Positions 1 to 10,324 of a DNA stretch of 64,000 nucleotides are shown one piece after another. Every line of letters begins with the position of its first letter. Position 1 is the stretch's first letter. Source of the DNA: Seminavis robusta (lineage: Eukaryota > Bacillariophyta > Bacillariophyceae > Naviculales > Naviculaceae); assembly GCA_903772945.1 (NCBI GenBank), contig CAICTM010000468.1, positions 1 through 64,000 on the forward strand, read 5' to 3'. A program made the position numbers and the translations under genes. The notes below the pieces were generated by a model. The model did no database searches. It saw nothing but the letters and a program-made list of their open reading frames with translations, and was not told the origin of the DNA.

Positions 1-158
1 AACAGTACTCGCCCCAAAGACTTGCAAGGTCCAAGTTTCAGAAATCACACAACACGTCCTTCATTTCCAAGCTCACAATTTCAGGAAATTGGCACAACAA
101 TAAATAATAAACAACAACAAAAGACAAATTACCTTTTCATCAGATTTCAGATTTCCTT

Positions 159-1259
159 TTAGTAAAGATCATTTCCATACAAATAGACTTGACCGTAAGG
201 TGCAGGGAAAGGAACGTTGCCAAGTTCCAAGGGTACGGTTCCAGTCAAATCATTGTCATGAAGCCAGAACTGAACTAAACCAGTAATCAGACCAAGCTCT
301 GTAGGAATGGTTCCTGTCAGGTTATTGTTATTCATGAGCAACACTATTTGGTCTTCCTTGTACATTCCAAATTCAGTTGGGATTGTGCCGGACAGTGCGT
401 TCGTATCAAGCCATAAGGTTCACATCTTTGTCAGCAGGCCAAGTTCTGTTGGGATCTAGAGGGAAAAGCAGCGGAAAAAGAAGAATACATGGACTTCATG
501 TTAGAAGAAGAAGAAGCTCGACAGAACTGGCACAAGCTATCACTTACAGTCCCAGTGAAAGAGTTCCCCGACAGTGTCAATCCCTGCATGGATGTCATGT
601 TCCCAAGCCATCTAGGGATTGTCCCCGTAAGAGCCGAGTCATGCAAATTAAGACTGTCCATGTCTGTAAGCAAAGCAAGCTCACTTGGGATCTGTCATTG
701 AAGTTAGAGTGAAGCATGTAATCCTATGATATATTCAACACACAAACCAATTCACTTCCGCAGCATCACTGCAAGAACTTACAGTACCACTCAACATTAG
801 GCTGTGAAGGAGTATGCCCATCGAGAGAGTCAATCTGCCAACCTCGGTGGGAATCATCGCAGTGAACAAGTTTGTGTCAAGGGATAAACTGTGCAAGTTA
901 GTCAACAATCCAAGTTCTGTTGGTAGCTGCAAGATAAGAAATAGTTATAACATAATCAGTGCCACCACACTTGTGCAACAACAACAACAGAAAATTGCAC
1001 ATACTGGTCCTGTTAGCTGATTGTATGGGAGAATGAGGCCTCGTATTGAGTTTGCAAGGGAATACAGGGATGATGGAATCTGGGAACGATAGAATGTTTA
1101 AAAAGATGATTTGGAAAAATGAGATATTGCAGCAAGTCCAGTGACGATTGAGATATATCTGGAGAACCATCTTGTCACAAACTTTAGGCTGTCACTTACA
1201 GTTCCCGTCAAAGAGTTGACAGCCAAGTTGATAACTTCAAGATTTGACATACTGCCGAG
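159..1259 (-). pseudogene. LRR receptor-like pseudogene, 3' part
   Basis: These are LRR exons of the same family as the intact gene at 10325-13283. Readable blocks are NLEVINLAVNSLTGT (from 1200), IPSSLYSLANSIRG... (about 1011-1075), a 48-residue exon starting LPTELGLLTNL (about 776-920), a 48-residue exon with IPRWLGNMTSMQG (about 530-680), and the C-terminal LRR exon (about 159-459). GTAAGT donors and AG acceptors are still present at each block edge. The last exon is broken: the KMWTLWL segment of its relatives reads KM-stop-TLWL here. The frame then ends at GNDLY-stop (159-161), so the C-terminal cysteine cap is lost. The 5' part of the gene lies at 2799-3640, beyond an inserted retroelement. 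I read the two parts as one dead gene. Confidence 0.85.
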
Positions 1260-2798
1260 TGTTGGCCGGTCTAGATATTTAGCGGACCCGGATAAGAAAA
1301 AGACCGCACCACCGTAGGAATTTAAGGAACTGGCATTCTCAGATCCAGACTTCAAAGCGACCAGCCAGAAAGATCACTTTTTCTTCTCAGCTCGCCCAAA
1401 TCAACAAATTAACCTTGATATTACTAGTAGCTGCAGTGTTATTAGACCCAACACTGAGAAGAAAAAGGTTTTTGGATTGTTTGTATTGAGTTTGCCCATG
1501 GTAAAGACCAAAAGATAGAGTAACCAGGAATTGAACTAGAGGTGCTGAATTACAGTGGCTAGCCTCACTATCAGAGGTGCCTGTGGGCTCAACAGAGAAA
1601 ATTCGCGCTCACATTTTCCCTCATTCCAAGCTCTCGAGCAATCGGCCGATCGACTTGTCGACCGATTCAGAGCAAACCAAGCACATCAGCGTCGAGAGCA
1701 CAGCTAGCCGGTCCATATTGATGCTTGAACCAAGCCGATCCGACAAGAATTGAAGGAGTAATCGCCGATCGCGTGTTTTGGGTACCCATCCACCGAGCAA
1801 AAGCCGATCGACTCGAAGCTAACGAACGAGCGAACGAAGCAAGATTCGCTAAGAGACCAATACAGAGTCTTAAAGAGGAGACAACAACGCTAATGCCACG
1901 ACAAGTGCAAGCTCTCAGCTCCGAAAATTGATTGAGTTATTGCCGATCGAGTTAACAGCGCTCGAGCAGTGGGAATCAACAGGTCCCAGCCTAGCGCCGA
2001 CAGCTGAAACTCAAGGAAGAAGACACTCGAGCCTATGAAACTGCTCCAGTAGTCACATCTAACACTATTGAAACTATCTACATCAGCAGGAAACCTTCGA
2101 GAGGACCAACAGAAGAGTCCGACAGTACACTCAAGGTCAAACGGTGGAATTTTTCGTGTGAGCTATAGAGCCACGATTCCAAGGTACGACGCGCAGATAG
2201 GTACAAGCCAAGTTTAAGGCAGGAGCAGTCACAGGAGTGACATATAGATCCACAGAGGCAACCTGATCAATAGGAAAAGAAGAGGAACCCCCTCAAGCTC
2301 CACCAAGCGCCCAAGTACACCGTATCCAGTACAAGCCCACGCAGCCAGTAATTCCTCAAGGCAAATAGACCATATCAAGAGCAAGATGACAAGATTCAAC
2401 AACAGAGGAGGCCGTGGCAACAGAGGAGGAGGCAGAGGCTCCTCCGGCAGAGGCCAAGGCGCCGGTAGAGGCGGTGCCAGTGGTGGCGGTAGAGGCAAAG
2501 GACAAAGCAACCGCCGCAAGTACCTGTTCCATCCCAATGGACAGGCTGACTCCAGATTTTATCCGTTTACAGAGACATTGAACCACATTGTGGCTACTTT
2601 CAGAACCAGGTCAGAGTGGATAGACGTTCCCAAAGCGTCACTGGCCATTGAGACTATGCAAGACCAGACGCCGACAGAGCCAACGGAACCATCCTATACT
2701 ACGGATGCTGACGGCAAGAAGATATATGACGAGCTCAAGCTAACTCTCTACAAGAATAAGTTATCTACTTGGCAGAAGCAGGAAACTGAGTACAAGAA
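1260..2798 (+). mobile_element. partial LTR-type (copia-like) retroelement inserted in an LRR gene
   Basis: LRR homology stops at about 1259 (..ctgccgag tg) and resumes at about 2799 (gcttcaggaatgg). Joining the two sides restores the paralogue sequence with no loss. The ~1.54 kb between is unlike LRR sequence. It starts TGTTGGCCGG, as an LTR might. It holds ~1.1 kb without a convincing ORF, then an RGG-rich gag-like ORF from 2386 that runs off the right edge into LRR sequence. No pol or 3' LTR is present, so the element is truncated, internally deleted, or collapsed in the assembly. The LTR assignment is inference. Confidence 0.6.
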
Positions 2799-2820
2799 TG
2801 CTTCAGGAATGGAGCCATAA
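2386..2820 (+). CDS. truncated gag-like ORF (RGG-rich), retroelement
   Basis: The first ~40 codons are an arginine/glycine-rich RGG tract (MTRFNNRGGRGNRGG..., RGRGKGQSNRR), a typical RNA-binding region at the start of gag proteins of diatom copia elements. A soluble region follows with YPFTETLNHIVATFRTRSEW and IYDELKLTLYKNKLSTWQKQ. The last residues (ASGMEP) and the stop come from antisense LRR sequence, so the gag reading frame is cut at about 2798. Only ~137 residues of the original protein remain. Family recognition is by composition and layout, not alignment. Confidence 0.55.
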   Translation: MTRFNNRGGRGNRGGGRGSSGRGQGAGRGGASGGGRGKGQSNRRKYLFHPNGQADSRFYPFTETLNHIVATFRTRSEWIDVPKASLAIETMQDQTPTEPTEPSYTTDADGKKIYDELKLTLYKNKLSTWQKQETEYKNASGMEP

Positions 2821-3640
2821 AGGCTGCAAAAATTCATAGAAATATACTCCAAACTGGGAAGGCTAGAGAGCTCTTCTGGGATGGTGCTGGTAAGGTTCAA
2901 TTTATCCAATGCCAAGCTCTTGAGGTCTGTGAGCAAGTAGAGCTCTGGTGGAATCCCTGATCCGATCAGGCCATTAAAGGTCAGCCAAAAGTGCTTCAGG
3001 ATTCCATCTTCCTGATACAAGATGCCACCCTCTAGATATCCAGCTGGATCTTGCTCACAGGGACTGTCAGCCCAAAAAATGAAATAAGAATCCTCCAGAC
3101 TTGAATACCAAAGGCACTCATGAATTCTGTGGTTCAGCCAATTGTCTCTAAAGGACCATTGTTCTCCACTGTTGGCAAAATAGAAAGTTGCAAGGACGAA
3201 ACGTTGTACGACTCTCTGCTCCGTAAGGTTGCGTAGGATGTCAATCTCTTCCACGAGCCATTCGAATGCCATCGACTGGGGCGATTCTGGGTCCTCCAAA
3301 ATTGTAGAGACTGTTGATTCAGGGAAAAGAGACAGCCAGTACTCTGAATACGATGATGGTCCCTGAGATGGGTTGCTGCTGGGCATCTCACTAGGTGAGG
3401 TTGTTGGGACAAGATCTGCATTCTCCTCTTGACGTCGAGTAATCAGGATGGCTACCAAAATAATAGTGATGGCCAACAAGACAATGACTCCCAAGAAGAC
3501 CTTGGTTTTGAATTGCTTCATTCTTTCTTCTCTGTTGTTGGTGATTTCGTCCGGACTGTAATCTTGAGCCTGGGGCAGATCCTGAGTGGTACGAAGACCG
3601 GCCCCGAAGAGTATACTGGTACGAAGCCTGTGGTCTTCAT
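2799..3640 (-). pseudogene. LRR receptor-like pseudogene, 5' part (TM and first LRRs)
   Basis: Homology to the tail-TM-LRR exon of 10325-13283 starts near 3600 at TTQDLPQAQDY. It then gives RMKQFKTKV, a TM helix (LGVIVLLAITIILVAIL), the WLSLFPESTVSTILEDPESP block, the VVQRFVLATFYFANSGEQW cap signature, CLWYSS, and LRRs to LYGSIPEA. There it meets the retroelement at 2798. The ~300-residue cytoplasmic tail found in relatives is missing: upstream of about 3600 the sequence is unrelated and contains a short direct repeat of ggtacgaag. The 3' half of the same gene is at 159-1259. Confidence 0.85.
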
Positions 3641-3948
3641 TTCCGAAGCGAATCATTTTGTGAAATTGGAGAAAGGACACGGTCAAGTTATCGTACTAGC
3701 CAGTACTCTGAACCCCCATTCTTCTACTCAAAGCAACAAAGGCCACCTAGACAGCTTGTTGGCAACTGAACGGCTGCAGTACTCAAGATTCTATAGAAGA
3801 AACCGCATGCAAGCAATCAACCAAACTTCAGCCAACAGAGGTTCCATGGTCCGTGGATGATCAAGAAAGAATTCTGCTCACAGCGTCGCTCACTATGATT
3901 TCGACATATAATTCCTAACTATTTTATGTAAATATATGTATAGCACTG

Positions 3949-6900
3949 TCACGAATGAGCAGAATCATCCAGTAATTCGGTTCGGGGTTCAGTTTGGTTC
4001 CCCTCAGTTAGGTTTGCCTCACTCAGCGGCAGCAGGTAACCCTCATCACTCAGCAGTAGCAGCTGACCGTCTACATAGACAAGTCTTTCTCCTTCCAGTG
4101 TCTGTGATGTTGTATTGTCAGAACAGATACACAAGTCACATCCACAAAGCTGGCTGCTGCAGTCAAAGTAAAGGTTGTTGGCAGAACACAAGCTCTCAGG
4201 GATAATGCCAGAAAGATAGTTTCCATGCATCCAGATTTGACCACGAGGTGCAGGGAAAGAGACATTGCCAAGCTCCAAAGGCACTGTTCCAGTCAAATTA
4301 TTGTCATCTAGCCAAAGCTGATGTAAACCAGTAAGCAGTCCAAGCTCCGTAGGAATGCTTCCTGTCAGGTCATTATTATTCAAGAGCAACACTAACACTT
4401 GCTCGTACATTCCGATTTCAGTTGGGATTGTGCCGGACAAAGCATTCGAATTAAGCCACAAAACAAGCATCTCTGTTAGAAGCCCAAGCTCTGTTGGGAT
4501 CTAGAGGGAAAAGCAGAGGAAGAGAAGCATACATGGACCTCGTGTAAGCAGAAGAATAAGTTCTTTCGACAGGGTTGACACAAAAATATGCTTACAGTCC
4601 CAGTAAAGGAGTTGTCGGACAGAAACAACGTGTCTATGGATGTCATGCTGTCAAGCCATTTAGGGATTGTCCCATTAAAACCCGAGTTATCCAGGTACAA
4701 AAGTATCATGTCTGTAAGAGCTGCAAGCTCATTGGGGATCTACCAGAGTGTGCTGGTGAGGTCTCCAGATCGCAAACACTGAGAATCAATCAATGCCATT
4801 GTGAAAACTTACAGCACCACTCAGAATCAGGCTATTCAGATGCAAGGACTCTAACCCGGTTAATCGGCCAATTTCTGTGGGAAGTGTCCCCGTGAAAAGG
4901 TTGGTGTCAAGTGCCAGACCCCCCAAAGCTGTTAGCAATCCCAGTTCTGTTGACGTTCAGTTTTTTTTTTGTTAGCAATCCCAGTTCTGTTGGTAACTGC
5001 AACATCGGAAACGACAAGTGAGAAACAACAAACATTCACAGAGACAACACATTTGTACCTACTGGTCCTGTCAGCTGATTTTCAGGAAGAGCAACGGATT
5101 GCATTGTAAGGGAAAACAGGGATGATGGAAGCTGCAAAAGACAGCAATTCAAGGTGAAGAAATCACAAGGTGAGATATTGTAGCTTAAGCTCTGCCCAGA
5201 TATTCCATCCATGGGCAACCACTTACAGTTCCCGTCAAAGAATTCCAGCCAAAGTACATGATTCCAAGTTTTGACCAACTTCCAAGTGCTTCAGGAATGG
5301 AACCATAAAGGCTGCAAAAATTCATGGAAATATACTCCAAACTGGGAAGGCCAGAGAGCTCTTCTGGGATGGTGCTGGTAAGGTTCAATTCATCCAACCC
5401 CAAGCTCCGAAGTTCCGTAAGCAAGTAGAGCTCTGGTGGAATCCCTGATCCCACCAGGCCATTGAATTGCAGCCACAAGTGCCTCATGATTCCATCTCCC
5501 TGGTACAAAATGCCATCCTCTAGATATCCCGCTGGATCTTGCTCACATGGACTGATGTGATCCAGTGGGAGCAGTTGGTCTGCCCCAAAAAAGAAATAAA
5601 AATCCTCCAAACCTGAATACCAAAGGCACTCATGAACACTGTGGTTGAGCCAATTGTCACTAAAGGACCATTGATCATCACTGTTGGCAAAATAGAAGGT
5701 TGCAAGGACGAAACGTTGTACAACTCTCTGCGCCGTAAGGTTGCGTAGGATGTCAATCTCTTCCACGAGCCATTCAAATGCCATCGACTGGGGCGATTCT
5801 GGATCCTCCAAAATTGTAGAGACTGTTGATTCAGGGAAAAGAGACAGCCAGTATGCTGAATAGGACGATGGTCCCTGAGATGGGTTGCTGCTGGGAAACT
5901 CACTAGGTGTGGATGTTGGGACGGGGTCATCTTGTTTCTTTCTAGGTGTCACAATGGCTACCAAAATGATAGTGATGGCCAACAAGACAATGACTCCCAA
6001 GAGGACCTTGGTTTTGAATTCCTTCATCCTTGTTTCTATGCTTCCGTTTTCATTTTCCAGGTTGTAATCTTGGGCCTGGGGCAGATCTTCTGGTGCAATG
6101 TACTCATCCTCATCGACCAAATTGGCCACAGCCAAGCCACTATTGCCATTTTCTGGTTCGATCGTAGGTGGCTGAGTAGTTGCTGGTTCGATGCGTGTCA
6201 TCTCTGTGGTTTCCAAATCCTCCTCCCCTGCTTGAGAATTTCCTCCGCTTGGGAAGGCTCCTGGTAGTACTTGGGCCCTTCTGTTGGCTGTTGTACGTTC
6301 CAATGGAGGCATATTTCCAAAATTGTCATCATTTTGTACCGTATCGTCCGGCGCTACATTGGTGTCGACAAGTCCAATTCTGTTGGCCTCACCAGTGCCC
6401 GACATATCGCTTAATTTTGGTTCCTGGTGGTTCTGCTGCTCAATAGTGTCTACAGCCGGTGGAGAGTTGCCCCATTCTGGAGTGGTAGTATTTTCACCTT
6501 GGTCGAGACTTGAATCTTGTAGCCGTGCTTCCACAATTTTGGCCAGATCGAGTGGGGATAAACCTTCTTCCTCGTATCCCTGTGTTTCTGGTCCAACTGA
6601 GGTAGCCTGTAGGCCTTTGTTTGTGGGATGGAGATTTTTTGCGCGCTCTTGCACTGCCGGATTGTCATCGGAATCTTTTAGGCGGGCTTCAACAATTTTA
6701 GCGAGGTCCAGAGGATCCAATGTTTCTTCGGTACCAGTATACGTATTTTGTGTGGCTGTTGTTGGCGCTGTATCTTTGTTCCGTGCTGATTTTTTTGTCC
6801 TGGTTCTACTAGTACGGCGGATGTCATTGTGAGACTTGTCACTAGATTTTGTCTTGGATGCTCTTGCTTCTTGTTCAAAAGCAAGTAGCTTTCGATGTTC

Positions 6901-7143
6901 GGCATCCCCAGCTTCACAAGTGCCACCAGAAGATCTTATCCTGAGAGCCTTTTCGATAACATCGTCTGAAGTTGAATGTGATTGGTTCGACTCATCGAGA
7001 TCTCGCGGTGTGCCAGTTCTGCTAGTCCCAGTTCTTCTGGTAGGTGGCCTTGGTTGGCTTTCTTCTGCCTCCTCGGTACCAGTATCACTGGGCATCATGG
7101 CTGCTTGGTTAGCATCGTCATCGTCGTTTTTGGTTGACTGCAT
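3949..7143 (-). CDS. LRR receptor-like type II membrane protein (one frameshifting 40-nt insertion)
   Basis: Five exons can be placed on the minus strand: 7143-5227, 5131-5063, 4996-4813, 4739-4596 and 4500-3949. Introns have GTAAGT, GTAGGT or GTAAGC donors and AG acceptors, all phase 0. Exon 1 (639 codons) encodes an acidic Ser/Thr-rich tail with KLLAFEQEARASK (85-97), two LDPLDLAKIVEARLKD-type boxes (about 142-157 and 195-210), LPGAFPSG (293-300) and DLPQAQDY. A TM helix follows (about 378-400), then the W/C cap region and LRRs. The last exon ends with FDC..QLCGCDLCIC. Start: the ATG at 7143 aligns with the 13283 start. Exon 3 is 184 nt instead of 144 because of an 18-nt insert plus a 22-bp duplication (4931-4992), which shifts the frame. 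The gene is therefore probably dead, or makes a product truncated in the LRRs. Function is unknown; a ligand-binding receptor without kinase is inferred. Confidence 0.85.
4931..4992. mobile_element. 18-nt retroposon stub with perfect 22-bp target duplication
   Basis: The 22 bases at 4931-4952 are repeated exactly at 4971-4992. Between them lies ACGTTCAG followed by ten Ts (4953-4970). The same GACGTTCAG-T(n) end closes the ~72-nt element at 46196-46267, so this is best read as an extremely 5'-truncated copy. It adds 40 nt to exon 3 of the LRR gene. Confidence 0.7.
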
Positions 7144-7815
7144 GGTTAGTTTTGATTGCTGCAAACAATATATCAACGATGCATCAATTAGTAAACGGGA
7201 GTATAGAGTAGAGTGGGTATATTATCTATACTATACGGAAGCTGCATCAATTTGCTCTTTATAGAATGACTCCAGCACGGTGATCTGGGCTTTGCACGGC
7301 TCCACCCAACTGACTGGACTGCCAAATCGAGTGACGACTGGGCCACAGACTGTCACTCATCGTCACATCGTCACTCGATCCACGTGGAAGAAGAAGGATT
7401 CCAAATAAGGTAGTTGAGGTAACCATTACGATAATGTTCTATTAAAACTTGTCTAAATAATTGAATTCCATAATATGGTTTACCCCAACTATCTTACAAA
7501 GAAAGCAAAGTGATTGAATGATTGAACGTCCATCTCGATCCGAACGCCATGGTCTGTTCGAGCGCTCAGTCGGGATCATTAAAACGGGGGTTTAGAGCAC
7601 AGCATAGGTATAGATATAGTCGGATATATATAGTCTAGTCTAGATTATCTACGGAAGCCAGCCAGGGCCAGATAGTCCTTCATGGAACGGGGATCTATCT
7701 CGAGTCTATAGTCTCCATTCATGCAGCAACAGCCGAAATAGCTAAAAATTGACTGCTTCTGGTCGGGCCATGAGCTACCGTACCAGCTAACCAGAGCTAA
7801 GCGTGCACATGCTTG
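7144..7815. other. intergenic, likely 5' region of the 3949-7143 gene
   Basis: No gene recognised. The upstream flank of the minus-strand LRR gene lies here. A gggggtttagagcacagc stretch near 7587 recurs near 13656 and 38146 as ggggtttagag. No convincing promoter motif was found. Confidence 0.4.
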
Positions 7816-9208
7816 CTAGATGAGTTGTGGGAGACCCCAAAGCGAATCCTTCCAAGAAGCGGAGCTGTCCAATGTGAGTGGAGAGGAATCGGTGGACTTG
7901 GTTCCAGGCGGGTTGAAAATGTCTTGAGTGATGGCAATATGCGTTAGATTTCCAAAGGGATTGAGGTATCCTCCCAGGTTGTTCTGGTCCAGCCAAAAAC
8001 CCATGGTCATCGAATTAATTGTCGAACGGTAGTCATCTGCGCAAAGGTTGTGCCACTTGTATTCGTGGATGCTGTGGCATAGAAGAGTGTGGCAAGGGAA
8101 ACCTTCTGCCGGATTCGGTCTTCGGAGAAACTTCATCTGGTCCACATCCTGCAAAAGCCAGTGGAATGATTTCGTTCCAAGGGATGAATGTGAAAAAAAG
8201 TTGGTGCCGGAGATGGATGGACGCTGGGTGCCAAAGGGCGAAGGAGTGATTGTTGGTGTCATTGCACTTGTGGCAGCACCATCCTTCTCTGTGGATCCTC
8301 CATTGTGGTTGCTCCAAGGGATGAGCACAGCCAGCAAAATCGTTATAATGGCAATCATCAGAAGGTGGTCGTAGTTTGAAGTGCTTTTCCTGCTCTGCTC
8401 TCTTCTTGTCCCTACTAGCAGCACCCGCGTCACCATCTGGCAATGCGATTGGCAAGCTACCTTCCTCTAGCACTATGTTGGCAGAGCCAAGCCAGTATTG
8501 TCTTGTTCTTGTTGGGCCGGGGGTAAAGTATCCCCAAATCATCTTGAAGAGATTCAATCTCTCCACTTGATGCATGGGCTCCTGGTTGTGTCTCCTGTGG
8601 CATGCCTCCTGGTGGTGTGGTACTTGCCCAAGTTGTCGTTGTTTGGAGGAGAGGTAATCCCTAAAACATTGGTCGTCATTGCTGTAGCCGCATCATGATC
8701 TCTGGGATGCCGGATGGCAAATCCTCTTTTCAGCCTTGAAGGAGTTTGGAATGACTGGCGTGTTTTTTGGTCTGTCTCCTCCAACTAAAGAAGGCAGATT
8801 TCGAATGACTGGTAGCTGGAGTATACCAGTACCTGGTACTGGTAGAGATTCTACCCTTGGGGTACGCAATCTGCTCTTTTTCGTTGGCCAAGATGTTGCT
8901 ACCTGTAACAGTGCCTGCTGCCTTGAGTATGTACATGTACGTACACCTGCATCTTCAGTATGTATACCTGCGGGATAAGCAATGCCCCGTTTGGCTTCAG
9001 CCAAGAGAACGCTTTCCCTCACGATCGTCTTGTATTGGCACTTGGACACGTAGAAGACGAAGCAGTCCCGCGGCGCCCTGAAGCCTTTCGGCTGCTTTGC
9101 TGCATGTTGAAGCTTTTGCTTGGCCTTGGGATAAGCTACTTCCTTCTTGGCTTGCTCCAAGATACTAGCGGTTGTATCATCGTCATCAATATTTTTGTTA
9201 TTACTCAT
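7816..9208 (-). pseudogene. decayed short member of the LRR-receptor family with IAYP tail repeats
   Basis: The minus-strand start at 9208 (MSNNKNIDDDD) leads into a tail with AKKEVAYPKAK, then LLAEAKRGIAYPAG. After a frame change it continues with ILANEKEQIAYPKG (about 8830-8900), and in the first frame again KAEKRICHP (about 8715). These match the KRxIAYP units in 44657-46405. Downstream, frames at 8033-8575 and 7816-8436 carry SRDKKRAEQEKHFKLR, a TM helix (LLMIAIITILLAVLIPW), FHWLLQDVDQ, HSIHEYKWHNLC and one LRR-like MTMGFWLDQNNLGG, then stop. At least two frameshifts separate the blocks and almost all LRRs are missing. Either this is a broken gene or unseen introns join some blocks; I favour a pseudogene. 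Confidence 0.7.
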
Positions 9209-10324
9209 CCATTTGACCTATACAGATGATCGCAAGGATCCAATTAACCGGAAAACAAAATGGAACAACTTGAGAGGGTGCGGCTTCGAATGATCGAGAA
9301 CGAGAACGCCAACCGATTCCAAGAGAGCAAAAAAGATGAAGCCGGTGAGGATGCTTTCTGCAAGCCCCCAGAGTCGATATACGGAACGTACCATCGGACG
9401 GAACCTACCATGCACTCGGGCCAGAGGAAACAGCCACGATCATTGTTGGAATAGAATCTTATCTAAGATAAGCTAAGCGAATCCAGTCGAATTGCAACTA
9501 TCGATGACTATATATACTATGCACGAGCTGGAAGTAGATTTTGCTGGCTATAACTAGCTAACAAGCTAGCTATAGACGATGCCCATAGAAGTTACTACCG
9601 GTACCACGGCCGGGTCAGAGTGGGCTATAGTGCAATGGAGGACTGGACTGTCACTCGTTTCGGGGCAAGCAAGGCACCCCAAATCCAGCTGCGACCTCGA
9701 GCTGGCAAGTTGTCGAGGATCAATCTCGTATCACCGTATCAGTGACACTGGCAAAAGCAAGCTACAGCCGATCTACGCAAGGGGGTTTCAGTGTTTCAGT
9801 AGGGAGACAGGTTATCTCTGGAAGCCAGCGAGGGCCAGGCAAGGCCACGTACGTTGCAGCACGATACAGCGAGAGTTTCATTTGCCGCGAGCACTTACTC
9901 ACAGCATTCATGAGCCAGTTGCACTCTCCTCCCACATCAAGGAGCTCCAGGATAGTGGGCGCAGCCAGCAGTGAAAGGCAGTGCCGCGAGTCATGTAATC
10001 GGAAAAGCTAGGTAAGATACGTCTTGGCATGACTCATCTGCCCAATGCAACTGAAGAAGACAGAGCACACATTCCTCCTTTTGGGATATTTCGCCAGAAG
10101 AATAGCCAAATTACTGGTACGTGAACATTTGTGCATTCAATCCATACAGTAAGGCCACTGCCATTCCTGTGACATCCAAATCCATAGCTTTCTTTGGCCT
10201 ACAGTTGGTTTCAGTTTCCAAACTGAGCAGTAACACAGAATACTTTCAAAGTAGGTTTTTAAAAAAACTATATGCAGACACGTAGTATAGTATGATGATC
10301 AACAGACAATATTTAGTCATTCGC
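9209..10324. other. intergenic, no gene recognised
   Basis: Short unremarkable ORFs only. Tracts rich in AGCTAGCTAG and TACCGGTAC occur near 9550-9605. A 65-codon ORF at 9260-9454 (MEQLERVRLRMIENENANRF) has no recognisable family. The 3' flank of the 10325-13283 gene lies at the right end. Confidence 0.4.

Noticed and set aside
1505-1590. tRNA-like stretch (minus strand, TTCAATTCC loop)
   Set aside because: The T-stem does not pair and no acceptor stem can be formed; perhaps part of a retroelement leader or primer-binding region.
2229-2537. Proline/leucine-rich minus-strand ORF
   Set aside because: Complement of the RGG tract of the gag-like ORF.
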